Translations under genes and position numbers: made by a program | Part shown: one piece after another, positions 8,243 through 17,300 of the stretch | Layout: the number at the start of each line of letters is the position of its first letter | Numbering within the stretch: the first letter of the stretch is position 1 | NCBI RefSeq assembly: GCF_036962705.1 | Contig: NZ_JBALOQ010000007.1 | Coordinates: 83,594 to 147,593, forward strand | DNA length: 64,000 nt | Origin: Ferdinandcohnia sp036962705 | GTDB taxonomy: Bacteria > Bacillota > Bacilli > Bacillales > Bacillaceae_L | Reading direction: 5' to 3' | The notes under the pieces: generated by a model | What the model was told of the DNA's origin: nothing | Seen by the model: only the letters and a program-made list of their open reading frames with translations | Database searches by the model: none

Positions 8243-8950
8243 TTAGGCAATACCTAAATATTGTTTACGTAGTTGTTCATTTTCCTTTAACTCTTTCATT
8301 TCGCCACGATGAACAGTTCTTCCATCGTCAATGATGAAAAATCGGTCTCCAATTGTACTTGCCATAAAAAAGTTTTGTTCAACAAGCACAATTGAGGTCT
8401 TTGACTTCATCTCTTGGATAGATTCCATTACTTTTTCTACCACAATTGGGGCTAGTCCCTTACTTGGTTCGTCAATTAGAAGCAAATCATTATTATTGAC
8501 ATAAGCCCTTGCGATAGAAAGCATTTGCTTTTGCCCACCGCTGAGGTTACCACCTTTTCTTTTCCAAAACTTCTTTAGGTCAGGGAATAAGTTCAAAATA
8601 TAATCGAGACGTTCCTTTGTTTCATCGTTTTCCTTTTTGATTGCCACCTTCATATTTTCCTCTACTGTTAACTCACCAAATATTCCTTGATCCTCGGGTA
8701 CATAACCAATCCCTTTTGCAGCAATATGATAGGTTGCCAGACCTGCAATATTTTCCCCATTAAATTCGATTGTTCCTTTAGCAGGTGGATTAAGTCCCAT
8801 AATTGACCTGAGGGTAGTTGTTTTTCCAGCGCCGTTTCGCCCTAAAAGAACAGTAACCTCTCCTTTTTTCGCTTCAAATGAAACGCCCTGCAATATATGA
8901 AATTGGTCAATATACGTTTCAATTCTCTCTACTTTAAGATGCAGTGTCAT
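8243..8950 (-). CDS. livF: LIV-type ABC transporter ATPase (LivF family)
   Basis: 235 aa. Walker A GRNGAGKTT lies near residue 38, the signature LSGGQKQML near 137, and Walker B LLLIDEPSKGLAP near 157. The short length and the ARAYVNNNDLLLIDEPSKGLAP stretch are typical of LivF rather than LivG. Start ATG 8950 with AGGAGG 8 nt upstream. The first 17 nt overlap the end of the livG-type gene, so translation is coupled. It powers import through the LivH/LivM pair as a heterodimer with LivG. Confidence 0.93.
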   Translation of the reverse strand: MTLHLKVERIETYIDQFHILQGVSFEAKKGEVTVLLGRNGAGKTTTLRSIMGLNPPAKGTIEFNGENIAGLATYHIAAKGIGYVPEDQGIFGELTVEENMKVAIKKENDETKERLDYILNLFPDLKKFWKRKGGNLSGGQKQMLSIARAYVNNNDLLLIDEPSKGLAPIVVEKVMESIQEMKSKTSIVLVEQNFFMASTIGDRFFIIDDGRTVHRGEMKELKENEQLRKQYLGIA

Positions 8951-9701
8951 CGTACAAACCTCCTAAATACGCTGATTGGACTGTTTCATTATCCATAATT
9001 TCTTCAGGTGTTCCATCCGCTAGCAATCTACCGTTAAATAAAACCATTACACTATCAGACAGGTCGAGAATCATATCCATTTTGTGTTCAATTAAAATGA
9101 TTGTGCGATTCCCTTCTGCTTTAATCTTTTTTATGACCTCAAGGATCGCAGGAACCTCCTCAAGGGACATTCCGGCAGTTGGTTCATCCAATAGCAGAAC
9201 CTCAGTCTCCAATGCCAAAAGCATGGCAATTTCCAACTTTCGTTTTTCGCCATGTGCCAAGTTTTTTGCAATTGCAGTTGCTTTATTATCAAGAAGAACA
9301 AGCGATAGAATGTGTAGTGCTTTTTCTTCGAATTGTCGATATTTACGGTAGTGCTTAAACATTTGATACCGAATTCCTGCCACGGATTGAACGGCTAAAC
9401 GAACATTTTCTAATACTGTAAGATTTGGAAAAACATTGGTGATTTGAAAGGAACGACCTATTCCTTTTCGTGTACGTGCGGTTGGAGAAAGCTTTGTAAT
9501 ATCTTCACCTTTTAAGAAAACTTGGCCGTTTGTAGGTAAAAGCTGGCCACTTAGTAAATTGAAAAATGTTGTTTTACCTGCACCATTTGGTCCGATGATT
9601 GATTTGAAGTGGTTAGGAGGAACTGTAAAATTAACCTTATCTACAGCAACATGACCTCCAAATGCGATTGTCAGGTCTTTCGTTTCAATAATATTCTTCA
9701 C
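8934..9701 (-). CDS. livG: LIV-type ABC transporter ATPase (LivG family)
   Basis: 255 aa from GTG 9701, with GAGGTG 7 nt upstream. Walker A GPNGAGKTT is near residue 38, the LivG-specific GIGRSFQITNVFPNLTVLENV near 83, a LAHGEKRKLEIAMLLA signature, and Walker B VLLLDEPTAGMS near 170. The LSGGQ motif is replaced by LAHGEKR, as is usual in LivG. It follows the binding-protein gene after a hairpin (9723-9760) that probably lowers its expression relative to that gene. Confidence 0.93.
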   Translation of the reverse strand: MKNIIETKDLTIAFGGHVAVDKVNFTVPPNHFKSIIGPNGAGKTTFFNLLSGQLLPTNGQVFLKGEDITKLSPTARTRKGIGRSFQITNVFPNLTVLENVRLAVQSVAGIRYQMFKHYRKYRQFEEKALHILSLVLLDNKATAIAKNLAHGEKRKLEIAMLLALETEVLLLDEPTAGMSLEEVPAILEVIKKIKAEGNRTIILIEHKMDMILDLSDSVMVLFNGRLLADGTPEEIMDNETVQSAYLGGLYDDTAS

Positions 9702-9722
9702 GTAAATTCACCTCTTTTTTCT

Positions 9723-9760
9723 AAAAGGAAACTTCGGTAGAAAGATACTACCGAAGTTCC
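9723..9760 (-). terminator. Partial terminator between binding protein and ATPase
   Basis: AACTTCGGTAG (9730-9740) and CTACCGAAGTT (9748-9758) form an 11-bp perfect stem with a 7-nt loop, followed on the minus strand by TTTT (9726-9723). It lies between the stop of the binding-protein gene and the livG-type gene, where LIV and other ABC operons often carry a leaky terminator or mRNA-stabilising hairpin. Confidence 0.75.
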
Positions 9761-9771
9761 TTGATTTTTCA

Positions 9772-11031
9772 TTAGTTACGAACTGGTGGAGCTGTTTCTT
9801 CAGGGCTTAACTCTCTCATTAGAACTGGAACTGGATAATCCACACCATCAACCTTTTCTAGGCGAATCGCATATAAAGATTGAAGTGCTTGGTGATCCTC
9901 TTCACGGAACGTCATTTTTCCTTTTGGAGTGTCAAAGCTCATGCCTTCCATCGCTTCGATTAGCTTATCTGCATTTGTATCGCCATTTGTCTTTTTAATC
10001 GCTTCAACAATTGCTAAAGCAGCAGTCATACCGCCTGGAGTAAATAAATCAGGAACCTCTCCGTTAAACTTCTCTTTATGTTTTTCAACTAACCAATCGT
10101 TAATTTCATTTTTAGGGAGCTGATGATAGTAAACTGTGAATCCTTCCATTCCAACTAAGGCATCCATTGTAGCAAGTGCTGGGATATCTGGAGCACCAGT
10201 CGAAATTTTAATGCCGTTTTCTTGTACTTTCATGTCTCTAATTTGATTCCATGGTGTGTTTGCACCTGCCCAAACAACGTATAAATAATCAGGCTTTGCT
10301 TCAATAATCTTTTGAACATTCGATGTAAAGTCTGTTGCTGCTGGATCTGCATACTCCTCATGGATAATCTCAGCACCTAATTTTTCCGCTGCTTCCTTAA
10401 ACGCTGCGACACCATCACGACCAAATGCATAATCAGGGGCAAGTGTTGCAATTTTTACACCTTCTTTTGCAATTGCCGCTGCACCAGCAACAGCATCCTG
10501 TGAAGAGTTACGTGCCGTTCTAAAAATATATTCGTTCCAGTCTGCACCTGTAATACTGTCTGCTGCAGCTGGCTCAACAATCATAATTTTTTCATATTCC
10601 TCTGCTAGCGGAAGCACAGCTAATGTATCCGCTGAACTTGAAGAACCGACTAGGAAATCTACACCGTCTTCTTCTATTAACTTAGTTGCTTTTTGAATTG
10701 CAACCTCAGGTTTTGTTTCAGTATCCTCTATGAAAAACTGAATTTCTTGTCCATTCACTTCCATTGTTCCGTCAGTTGCATATTCAAGGCCAAGTTCAAA
10801 CCCTTGTGTTGATTGTTTACCGTATGCCTCGAGTCCACCACTCAATGAAGCAAGCACACCGATTTTGATTGGATCTTTTGCTTTTGTTTCTTCTGCTGGT
10901 TTCTCTGAATCACCTGGGCTTGGTTTCTCTTCTTCTGTACTCGAAGATCCTGAACTACAAGCTGCTGCAACTACCATAAGCATGGCAAGCAAGCTTAAAA
11001 AAAGCATTTTACGAAATGAGAATTTCTTCAT
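9772..11031 (-). CDS. LivK-type substrate-binding lipoprotein
   Basis: 419 aa. The N-terminus is a lipoprotein signal peptide with lipobox VVAAAC (Cys25), followed by a Ser/Glu/Pro-rich linker to about residue 55. The mature part is a periplasmic-binding-protein type I fold (IKIGVLASLSGGLEAYGKQSTQGFELGLEYA), as in branched-chain amino acid and amide receptors. It would be anchored outside the membrane and deliver substrate to LivH/LivM. It is the first gene of the nine-gene unit and has its own SARP-like promoter (11081-11113). RBS GGGGGAAGG precedes ATG 11031. Ligand unknown; a carboxylate handled by the cluster's two CoA ligases is the best inference. Confidence 0.92.
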   Translation of the reverse strand: MKKFSFRKMLFLSLLAMLMVVAAACSSGSSSTEEEKPSPGDSEKPAEETKAKDPIKIGVLASLSGGLEAYGKQSTQGFELGLEYATDGTMEVNGQEIQFFIEDTETKPEVAIQKATKLIEEDGVDFLVGSSSSADTLAVLPLAEEYEKIMIVEPAAADSITGADWNEYIFRTARNSSQDAVAGAAAIAKEGVKIATLAPDYAFGRDGVAAFKEAAEKLGAEIIHEEYADPAATDFTSNVQKIIEAKPDYLYVVWAGANTPWNQIRDMKVQENGIKISTGAPDIPALATMDALVGMEGFTVYYHQLPKNEINDWLVEKHKEKFNGEVPDLFTPGGMTAALAIVEAIKKTNGDTNADKLIEAMEGMSFDTPKGKMTFREEDHQALQSLYAIRLEKVDGVDYPVPVLMRELSPEETAPPVRN

Positions 11032-11080
11032 TTTTCCTTCCCCCTTTTTAATCTTAAAAACTGTAAAACCTTCTGCAATA

Positions 11081-11113
11081 ATCGTACTTGGTAATAGTTA
11101 CATTTTAGTTACA
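11081..11113 (-). promoter_or_regulatory. SARP-like direct-repeat promoter of the livK operon
   Basis: Minus strand: TGTAACT (11113-11107), four bases, TGTAACT (11102-11096), then nine bases, then TACGAT (11086-11081) as the -10. The heptamer, the 11-bp period and the 9-nt gap to the -10 are identical to those upstream of ligase 1 (3050-3084), although the spacers differ. It lies directly past the stop of the second ketosynthase gene and 50-80 nt before the lipoprotein start. Confidence 0.6.
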
Positions 11114-11122
11114 GACGATAAA

Positions 11123-12136
11123 TCAACAAGCCTTCCATTGAATAACTGTGGCTGCCCATGTATAACCTGTTCCAGCACTTACCGCAACAGCAATATCTCC
11201 ATTCGTTAATTTTCCTTGCTCCTGTGCAAAATGAAGGCCAACGCACGGGTCAAGTGCGGACATATGTCCATGGTGCTCTAAATAAATTGTGTTTTCTTCT
11301 GGTATATGTAGTGTCTGAAGTAGTTCTCTGAACATGGAGCGTTTCGTATGTAGTGGTAGAAGAACTTTTATATCTTGAGGTGAATATCCGCTATTTTGTA
11401 ATGCTTGTCGAATAACTCTTTCAAAATTTGGAATAGATACAGGGTCTAGTCGTGCTTTCATGCTAGATGGATCAAGTACGTCGATGTAATGCTGTCTATT
11501 TCTTACGGTTTCCATACTTGGGAACAGTTTGGAACCCCCAGCTGGTACACGGACATCTTCATAGAATGAACCATCGGTAATGATCGAGCTTTCAAGAATT
11601 TCACTTTTGGTAGAATTTTTCGTTATTAATGCTGCTGTCCCTCCATCTCCAAAATTAAACATAAACCTGGAGCGAGGATTTTCATAATCAATGATTTGAG
11701 ATTCTTTACAGCCTCCAACGAGCAAAATGTTTTCAATCGTTTCATCTGATCGAAGCATATCTTTTGCTACTTTTAAGGCAATTGGAAAACAGGAGCTCAC
11801 ATTCATTAATTCAAATGCATAGGCATTTTTTGTCCCAAGTTCAAATTGAAGTTTAGGAGCACATGACCACACTAAATAATCCTTATGTGGACTGCCAAAA
11901 TAGATAACGACATCAATTGATAATGGATCTATTTTGGTAAGAATTTGTCGGGCCGCTTCAATTCCGAGGTCTGTCGCCTGCATCGTGTCATCTGAAACAT
12001 GCTTTTGATACAGGCCGAACTTCTCGATGATTACTTGTTCAGGAATTCCTGTTTTTTTCGATAAATCCTTCGCTGTTTCTATCCCGTTTGGAAAAAAAAC
12101 ACTTGTTGCTTCAATTCCAATCTTAATTGCACTCAT
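11123..12136 (-). CDS. KAS III-like (FabH/thiolase-superfamily) enzyme 2
   Basis: 337 aa, collinear with the first ketosynthase (5128-6141): shared IIDYENPRSRFMFNFG (149-164), ESSIITDGSF, DVLDP and the C-terminal GTGYTWAA. His263 (PLHTKRS) and His291 (HHGHMS) are at the same positions as in copy 1. The nucleophile region reads NVSSCFPIAL: Cys is at 116, two residues after the place where copy 1 and FabH have it (Ser114 here). It may be catalytically different or a non-catalytic partner, as PqsB is for PqsC. It ends the TetR-ligase 2-ketosynthase 2 unit. Family sure, activity uncertain. Confidence 0.85.
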   Translation of the reverse strand: MSAIKIGIEATSVFFPNGIETAKDLSKKTGIPEQVIIEKFGLYQKHVSDDTMQATDLGIEAARQILTKIDPLSIDVVIYFGSPHKDYLVWSCAPKLQFELGTKNAYAFELMNVSSCFPIALKVAKDMLRSDETIENILLVGGCKESQIIDYENPRSRFMFNFGDGGTAALITKNSTKSEILESSIITDGSFYEDVRVPAGGSKLFPSMETVRNRQHYIDVLDPSSMKARLDPVSIPNFERVIRQALQNSGYSPQDIKVLLPLHTKRSMFRELLQTLHIPEENTIYLEHHGHMSALDPCVGLHFAQEQGKLTNGDIAVAVSAGTGYTWAATVIQWKAC

Positions 12137-12152
12137 CTGTTATACCGTCCTT

Positions 12153-13634
12153 TCATAAGTTCACAAGCCGGTTTTTTTGAATTTTTCCGGTAGCATTCCT
12201 AGGAAGTTGATCAATAAATTCTACTTTTTTCGGAATCTTGTATCTTGCTAAAAAATGATTACAATATTCGATTATTTCTTCTTCTGTTAATAAACTCCCC
12301 TTCGTTTTTACAACAAAAGCTATTGGAACTTCTCCCCATTTCTGATCAACTACTCCAGCTACAGCCACTTCTTCAACATCTGCTAGTTGCCCTATTACTT
12401 GTTCAACTTCTAATGGATAAATATTTTCTCCACCAGAAATAATCATTTCTTTTTTCCTACCGACAATATACAAAAATCCCTCTTCATCAACCCTTGCTAA
12501 GTCTCCGGTATATAACCAGCCATCACGAAGGGCTTCAGCTGTTGCTTCCGGTTTGTTCCAATATTCCTTCATCACATTCGGTCCACGAACAATAAGTTCC
12601 CCTACATCGCCTTCTTTTACGATGAACCCTTTCGAATCTATTAATTTATACTCACAAAACATAGCAGGCTTTCCAATCGAACCTTTTTTTCGTTCGGCAT
12701 CCACTTTCAAAAGCATAAAGAGGGTAGGTGATGTTTCGGTCATCCCAAAGCCCTGTCCAAATATTAATCCCTTATCAAAAAAAGCCTGAATAAGTTCGTG
12801 TGGACATGGAGCACCGCCATTGTAGAACCAGCGAACAGATTTCAAATTTGTCTTATCAAACGAAGGGCTATGTAAGATCGCCTGATGGATCGTAGGAACA
12901 CCCATTATGATTGTCACTTGGTGCTGTTCAATCATCAATAGGGCCCTCTCGGAATCAAATTTCCCCTCAGGAAGAATGATGGTTCCGCCAGCATACAAGG
13001 TTGGAAATGCAAATAAACCAATTCCACCAATATGAAAAAGCGGTAGTAATACAAGTGACCGGTCATTTGAAGTAATATCAATTGCAAGCGAATTATTGAT
13101 TGCATTCCAAAACATATTACTCTGAGTTAAAACCGCCCCCTTTGGCTTTCCAGTTGTTCCTGAAGTATAACAAATTAAATAGGGAGCGCTTTCATTTATT
13201 TCAACTGAAACCTTCTCATTTCCACCTTTTAGATGTCTTATTGTGTCAATAGATATTATTTCTTTAAGGCTAGTTTCCTGTTGCAATGAAATAGATGTTT
13301 GTTGAAAGATATCTTCTGTAAATAATAGCTCTGTCCCACTATCATGTAATTGATAGACAAGCTCATTCACTGTTAAACGAATATTTAGTGGGACCGCGAT
13401 ACATTCCAGCTTTGCGATTGCAAATAGTAATACAATATATTCATATCTATTTTGAGACAAAATCGCGATACGATCTCCAGTTTTAATACCTAACTCAAAT
13501 TTTAAGTAAGAAGATAACTTGTTTACATCTTGATTCAGCGTTTTATAAGTGATTTGTTCCTTTTCTGTGATAATGGCAATACGCTTCGGATGTAATTCAG
13601 CTCTTTTTTCAATCCAATAAGCAATGCCCTTCAT
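12153..13634 (-). CDS. Acyl-CoA synthetase (AMP-forming), ligase 2
   Basis: 493 aa. P-loop YTSGTTGKPKG at 156-166, GFGMTETSP, the hinge TGDLARVDEEGF, GRKKEMIISGGENIYP and the C-terminal catalytic NATGKIQK. Its N-terminus (YWIEKRAELHPKRIAI) matches that of ligase 1, so the two are paralogues of the same sub-family. ATG 13634 has AGGAG 8 nt upstream. It is 16 bp before ketosynthase 2 and 15 bp after the TetR gene, so all three form one operon. It probably loads the imported acid, or an intermediate, onto CoA for the ketosynthase. The substrate cannot be told. Confidence 0.92.
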   Translation of the reverse strand: MKGIAYWIEKRAELHPKRIAIITEKEQITYKTLNQDVNKLSSYLKFELGIKTGDRIAILSQNRYEYIVLLFAIAKLECIAVPLNIRLTVNELVYQLHDSGTELLFTEDIFQQTSISLQQETSLKEIISIDTIRHLKGGNEKVSVEINESAPYLICYTSGTTGKPKGAVLTQSNMFWNAINNSLAIDITSNDRSLVLLPLFHIGGIGLFAFPTLYAGGTIILPEGKFDSERALLMIEQHQVTIIMGVPTIHQAILHSPSFDKTNLKSVRWFYNGGAPCPHELIQAFFDKGLIFGQGFGMTETSPTLFMLLKVDAERKKGSIGKPAMFCEYKLIDSKGFIVKEGDVGELIVRGPNVMKEYWNKPEATAEALRDGWLYTGDLARVDEEGFLYIVGRKKEMIISGGENIYPLEVEQVIGQLADVEEVAVAGVVDQKWGEVPIAFVVKTKGSLLTEEEIIEYCNHFLARYKIPKKVEFIDQLPRNATGKIQKNRLVNL

Positions 13635-13649
13635 AATGCACTCTCCTTT

Positions 13650-14255
13650 CTATTCTTTTTTTAGCCCTTCAAAAATAAGTGTCATTGCTGCCTCAAAAGC
13701 CTCTTCAGGTACATCCTGCTGTTCCCAATACACCCATCTCATGCCAAGAAATTGACCAATTGACATTAAGCAATAGGCAACCGTCTCTTGATCAATCTCT
13801 TTAAACTCTCCTACACCAATTCCAGCAGACAAACTTTTTAAAAATCCATTTGCAAGTTTATCGTAATACCATCGGTAAAGTTCCTTATCTACAACCACAG
13901 CTTGTTGAACGATACTATATAAATTTCTGCGATTTTTGACCCAATTAAAGAAGGCCTTGAATCCTTTCCGTTGTGCATCTTCGAAGTTATTAGCTTTACC
14001 CATTTCTTCTTTAATGGCTAAACGAAGCTCTCGGCTATATTGCTGAATTAGTTCATCAAAAATATCTTTTTTTGAAGGAAAATAATTATAAAAGGTTCCC
14101 TGTGCTACCTTTGCTTCCTGAGAAATATTCACAATTGAAGTTTCATAGAATCCTTTTTGTCCAAATACCTCCTCTGCTGCTCGAAGAAGTTTCTCTCTTG
14201 TCTCTAAACCTTTAGGGGTCAATACTTTATCATCTGCGCTAATTATTTCTGACAC
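13650..14255 (-). CDS. TetR/AcrR-family transcriptional regulator
   Basis: About 201 aa when started at GTG 14255, which has GAGAGG 8 nt upstream; an in-frame GTG at 14264 overlaps that site. An N-terminal TetR HTH (REKLLRAAEEVFGQKGFYETSIVNISQEAKVAQGTFYNYFPSKKDIF, about 23-70) is followed by a helical ligand domain. It heads the operon with ligase 2 and ketosynthase 2 and probably autoregulates, responding to an acyl-CoA or the free acid as FadR does. I found no clear palindromic operator next to its promoter. Confidence 0.9.
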   Translation of the reverse strand: MSEIISADDKVLTPKGLETREKLLRAAEEVFGQKGFYETSIVNISQEAKVAQGTFYNYFPSKKDIFDELIQQYSRELRLAIKEEMGKANNFEDAQRKGFKAFFNWVKNRRNLYSIVQQAVVVDKELYRWYYDKLANGFLKSLSAGIGVGEFKEIDQETVAYCLMSIGQFLGMRWVYWEQQDVPEEAFEAAMTLIFEGLKKE

Positions 14256-14276
14256 CTGAATCACCTCTCAACTTTT

Positions 14277-14304
14277 ATTATATCTATATTTACTAATTTT
14301 TCAA
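14277..14304 (-). promoter_or_regulatory. Sigma-A promoter of the tetR-ligase 2-ketosynthase 2 unit
   Basis: Minus strand: TTGAAA (14304-14299), 16-nt spacer, TATAAT (14282-14277), 22 nt before the GTG start. Unlike the other two promoters of the cluster it has a recognisable -35 and no AGTTACA repeats. Confidence 0.55.
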
Positions 14305-14317
14305 TAAATTTTTAAAA

Positions 14318-14355
14318 ATAAAAAAATAAACCATTATCCAAGTTGGTAATGGTTT
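14318..14355 (-). terminator. Terminator of the STAND/BTAD regulator gene
   Basis: AAACCATTA (14328-14336) pairs with TAATGGTTT (14347-14355), with an inner CC/GG pair and a single bulged T. On the minus strand it is followed by a run of mostly T. It separates the large regulator gene from the TetR operon. Confidence 0.75.
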
Positions 14356-14375
14356 ATCATATAAGTCTTATTAGG

Positions 14376-17300
14376 CTAATTTTGATGCTGAAGAATCATA
14401 TCATACATTTGTTTTGTCGGCTGCATTGGGTCGACCCCTAGTTCGTCTTCCAATGCTGATACACATTTTTTGTACCATTTGATAGCTTGAGGTCGGTTAT
14501 TTTTATGGTAGTAGCAGAACATCAATAAACGATATGCTTCTTCCCATGTTCGGTCCTTAGCTAAAATTTGTTCACACCAATAAATTGCTTCATCGAACTT
14601 TTCGGTTTGCACAAAGCATTGTGCAATCCGTTCAGCACCACGTAAAAATAATACTTGAAGTCGTTCCCTTTCACTTAAACACCAATCTTCATATCTACGG
14701 TTTGGTAAATAATCCCCCTCGTAAAACTCCAATGCTCGTCTTAAGCATTTAATAATTTGCTCGGTATCCTTCTCATGCAAGCCAGCGTGGACCCATTCTT
14801 CAAACTCAATAATATCAAGCTGGTAGCCTGCTTGTTGATTAAGACCGTAGGATGAACCAATTCGCCCTATAAAAAAAGGTGTAGATCTTGCCACTCGGTT
14901 TGGCTCTAATGCATTATTCAATGCATTTAATGCCACTTTAAAATCTCTTGCTGCGGCCGCCTCATCATGATCCGGCCATAGGATAGAAAATATTTCTTCC
15001 CTAGCAATCGTAGTATTCCGCATTGTAACAAAAAGCTCAAGCAATTCCTTTGCCTTTCCTCGCTGCCAATCGGATTCCTCCACCTCTTGGCTACCTAGCC
15101 ATACTCGGAATCTACCTAATGTTTGAATCCTTAATGTGTAGCCTGGATGGGACGTAATATTGGAATAGCCCAAATTATTTAAGAGTTGATTTACGTATGG
15201 AAGATGGATTCCTTCCTTTTGCGCATTGAGTAACAAAGGAACGACATTATATAAATCTAATGGACCGAAAGTAGTCCGTTTCGTCAGGATAAAATCATAG
15301 CCCCCAACCTGCAATTTTTTAAGAAAACTAGTAATGACTTCGTTAAATGCATCCTTGTCTTTCTGGTGAAAATGGAGAAAAGCTAGCCATAGCTGCGTTA
15401 AGACCATTCCGTATTGATCACCGCAATTTCCAAACAAGGCTTCACATCTTTTTAAATATATGTTCGCATCCTCCCATTTTTCATTATGAACAGACGAAAT
15501 ACCCATACAAAGTAAAATGAGTGCAGATAGCCATGCATCTTTTACCTTTTCTGTTTCCTCCAAGGCTTTATTGCCAAATTCAATGGCACGTTCATATATT
15601 CCTCTATTCCCATATAGAATACATAAACCCATTAATGGCTCTGCTTTTCCCCTTGCAACATTTATTTCATCCATGATTTCAAGCGCCGTTTGATAGCATT
15701 GTGTTGCAAGTGAAGCGTCATATTTATCAAGTAATTGCACCGCATGTCCCATGCGCATCCAGCCACACGCTTCAACAAATGGTGCCTGAAATTGAACTCC
15801 CTGTTTGATTCCTGATTCTGCGAGTTCTTTAGCTGCTTGCCCATTACCCATTAAGGATTCAATGAACGATAACAACAAATCCGTTTCACGGTGGGATTGC
15901 TGTAAATGTACCGTTTTTTGGTCCTTTTCAACGACTTTCTTTTGAGACAGAATTTTTTTCGCTTCTACTAGCTTTCCAGTCCGCAAATATAATCTTGATT
16001 CTAAGTTTCCATCTAAAAGTGGTATATTTAACTCTCGTCCTTTTTCATACCACTTTTTCGCTTTATTCGCATGGCCTGCATTGGCTAGATTTTCAGCCAT
16101 TAATTGATATACCCTACTTTTATCTACGCTCGAGGAAACTTCATTTTCTTCAAGTGCTTCAATCGCCTGTAATAAATATCGCTCCGCTTTCCCAGGTTGG
16201 ATTGTATCAAGATAAATTTTCGCTTGTCCTTCATAAGCCTTACTTAACCCTTCTAGATCTCTTGCAGAATTAGCAAAGTGAATGGTTTTAATGTAACAGT
16301 CCTCAGCTTCCTTATAGGAACAACGGTATCTTAATGCTTCTCCCTTATAAAGCCACAGTAGGTAATAATGGTTCATAAGTGATTCAGGAATTTTTTCAAT
16401 CCGATCAAGAAGACCTTCAAGCTGCCCATTTTGGATCATTTTTTCGCCATAATGGTGGAGGATTTCTGCTATTCTTTCGAAATCCCCTGTTGCCTCAAGA
16501 TGATAGATTGCTTGATTAAAGTCTCCTATTCTTTGATAAAATCGTGCGGTTTGAATATGAAGATTATTAAAATGCCGTTCATTTGTTGAAAATAGACGCT
16601 GTTCCAAAAACTCCTTAAATAGTGCATGGTAGCGATATTGTCCTTCTCCAATTGAAAGTAAAAAGAGATTATGGTCGGAAAGCTCCTTTAACATTTCACC
16701 TGAGCTTCTGATTCCTAAAACTTCATCACATACTTTTCCGTTTAATTCATCAAAAATACAAGTATTCTCAAGAAATTGTTGAACCATTGGCGGTTGCTTC
16801 ATAAACACTTCCATTGCCAGGAAGCGAAACAATTCATCAAGTGATTTCGATTTATTATTGAGAATTGCCTCCAACCCTCCATCAGAGGAAAGCTGCCCTC
16901 GAATCATTCCAATCGCAATGATCCATCCTTCTGTTAAAGAATAAATTTTCTCAATATCTTGATCTGCCATATCTCCTTCATAAAAATCACTTAAGAGAAC
17001 TTCAACTTCATCAAACGAAAACATGAGGTCGCGCTGTTTAAGCTCGAGGAGTTCTCCCTTCACGGTCATCGAAGTTAGAAAATCCCAGCTTGGTTTTATC
17101 CGACTTGAGATGACGAGATTTAAATTCATTGGAAGATGTTGTATCAACCATGACATCCAATGGTCTATTGAGGAAGAGTGCTGAATTATATGATAGTCAT
17201 CGATGACAAGCATGACATCCTGATTAAGTACAGTGATCTCATTGATAAACAGTGAGCAAAGCGTTCTTATTTCTTCATCCCGTACATACCGTTCAATATT

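Noticed and set aside
11123..12136. Housekeeping FabH
   Set aside because: Active-site pattern and operon context differ, and no fab genes are adjacent.
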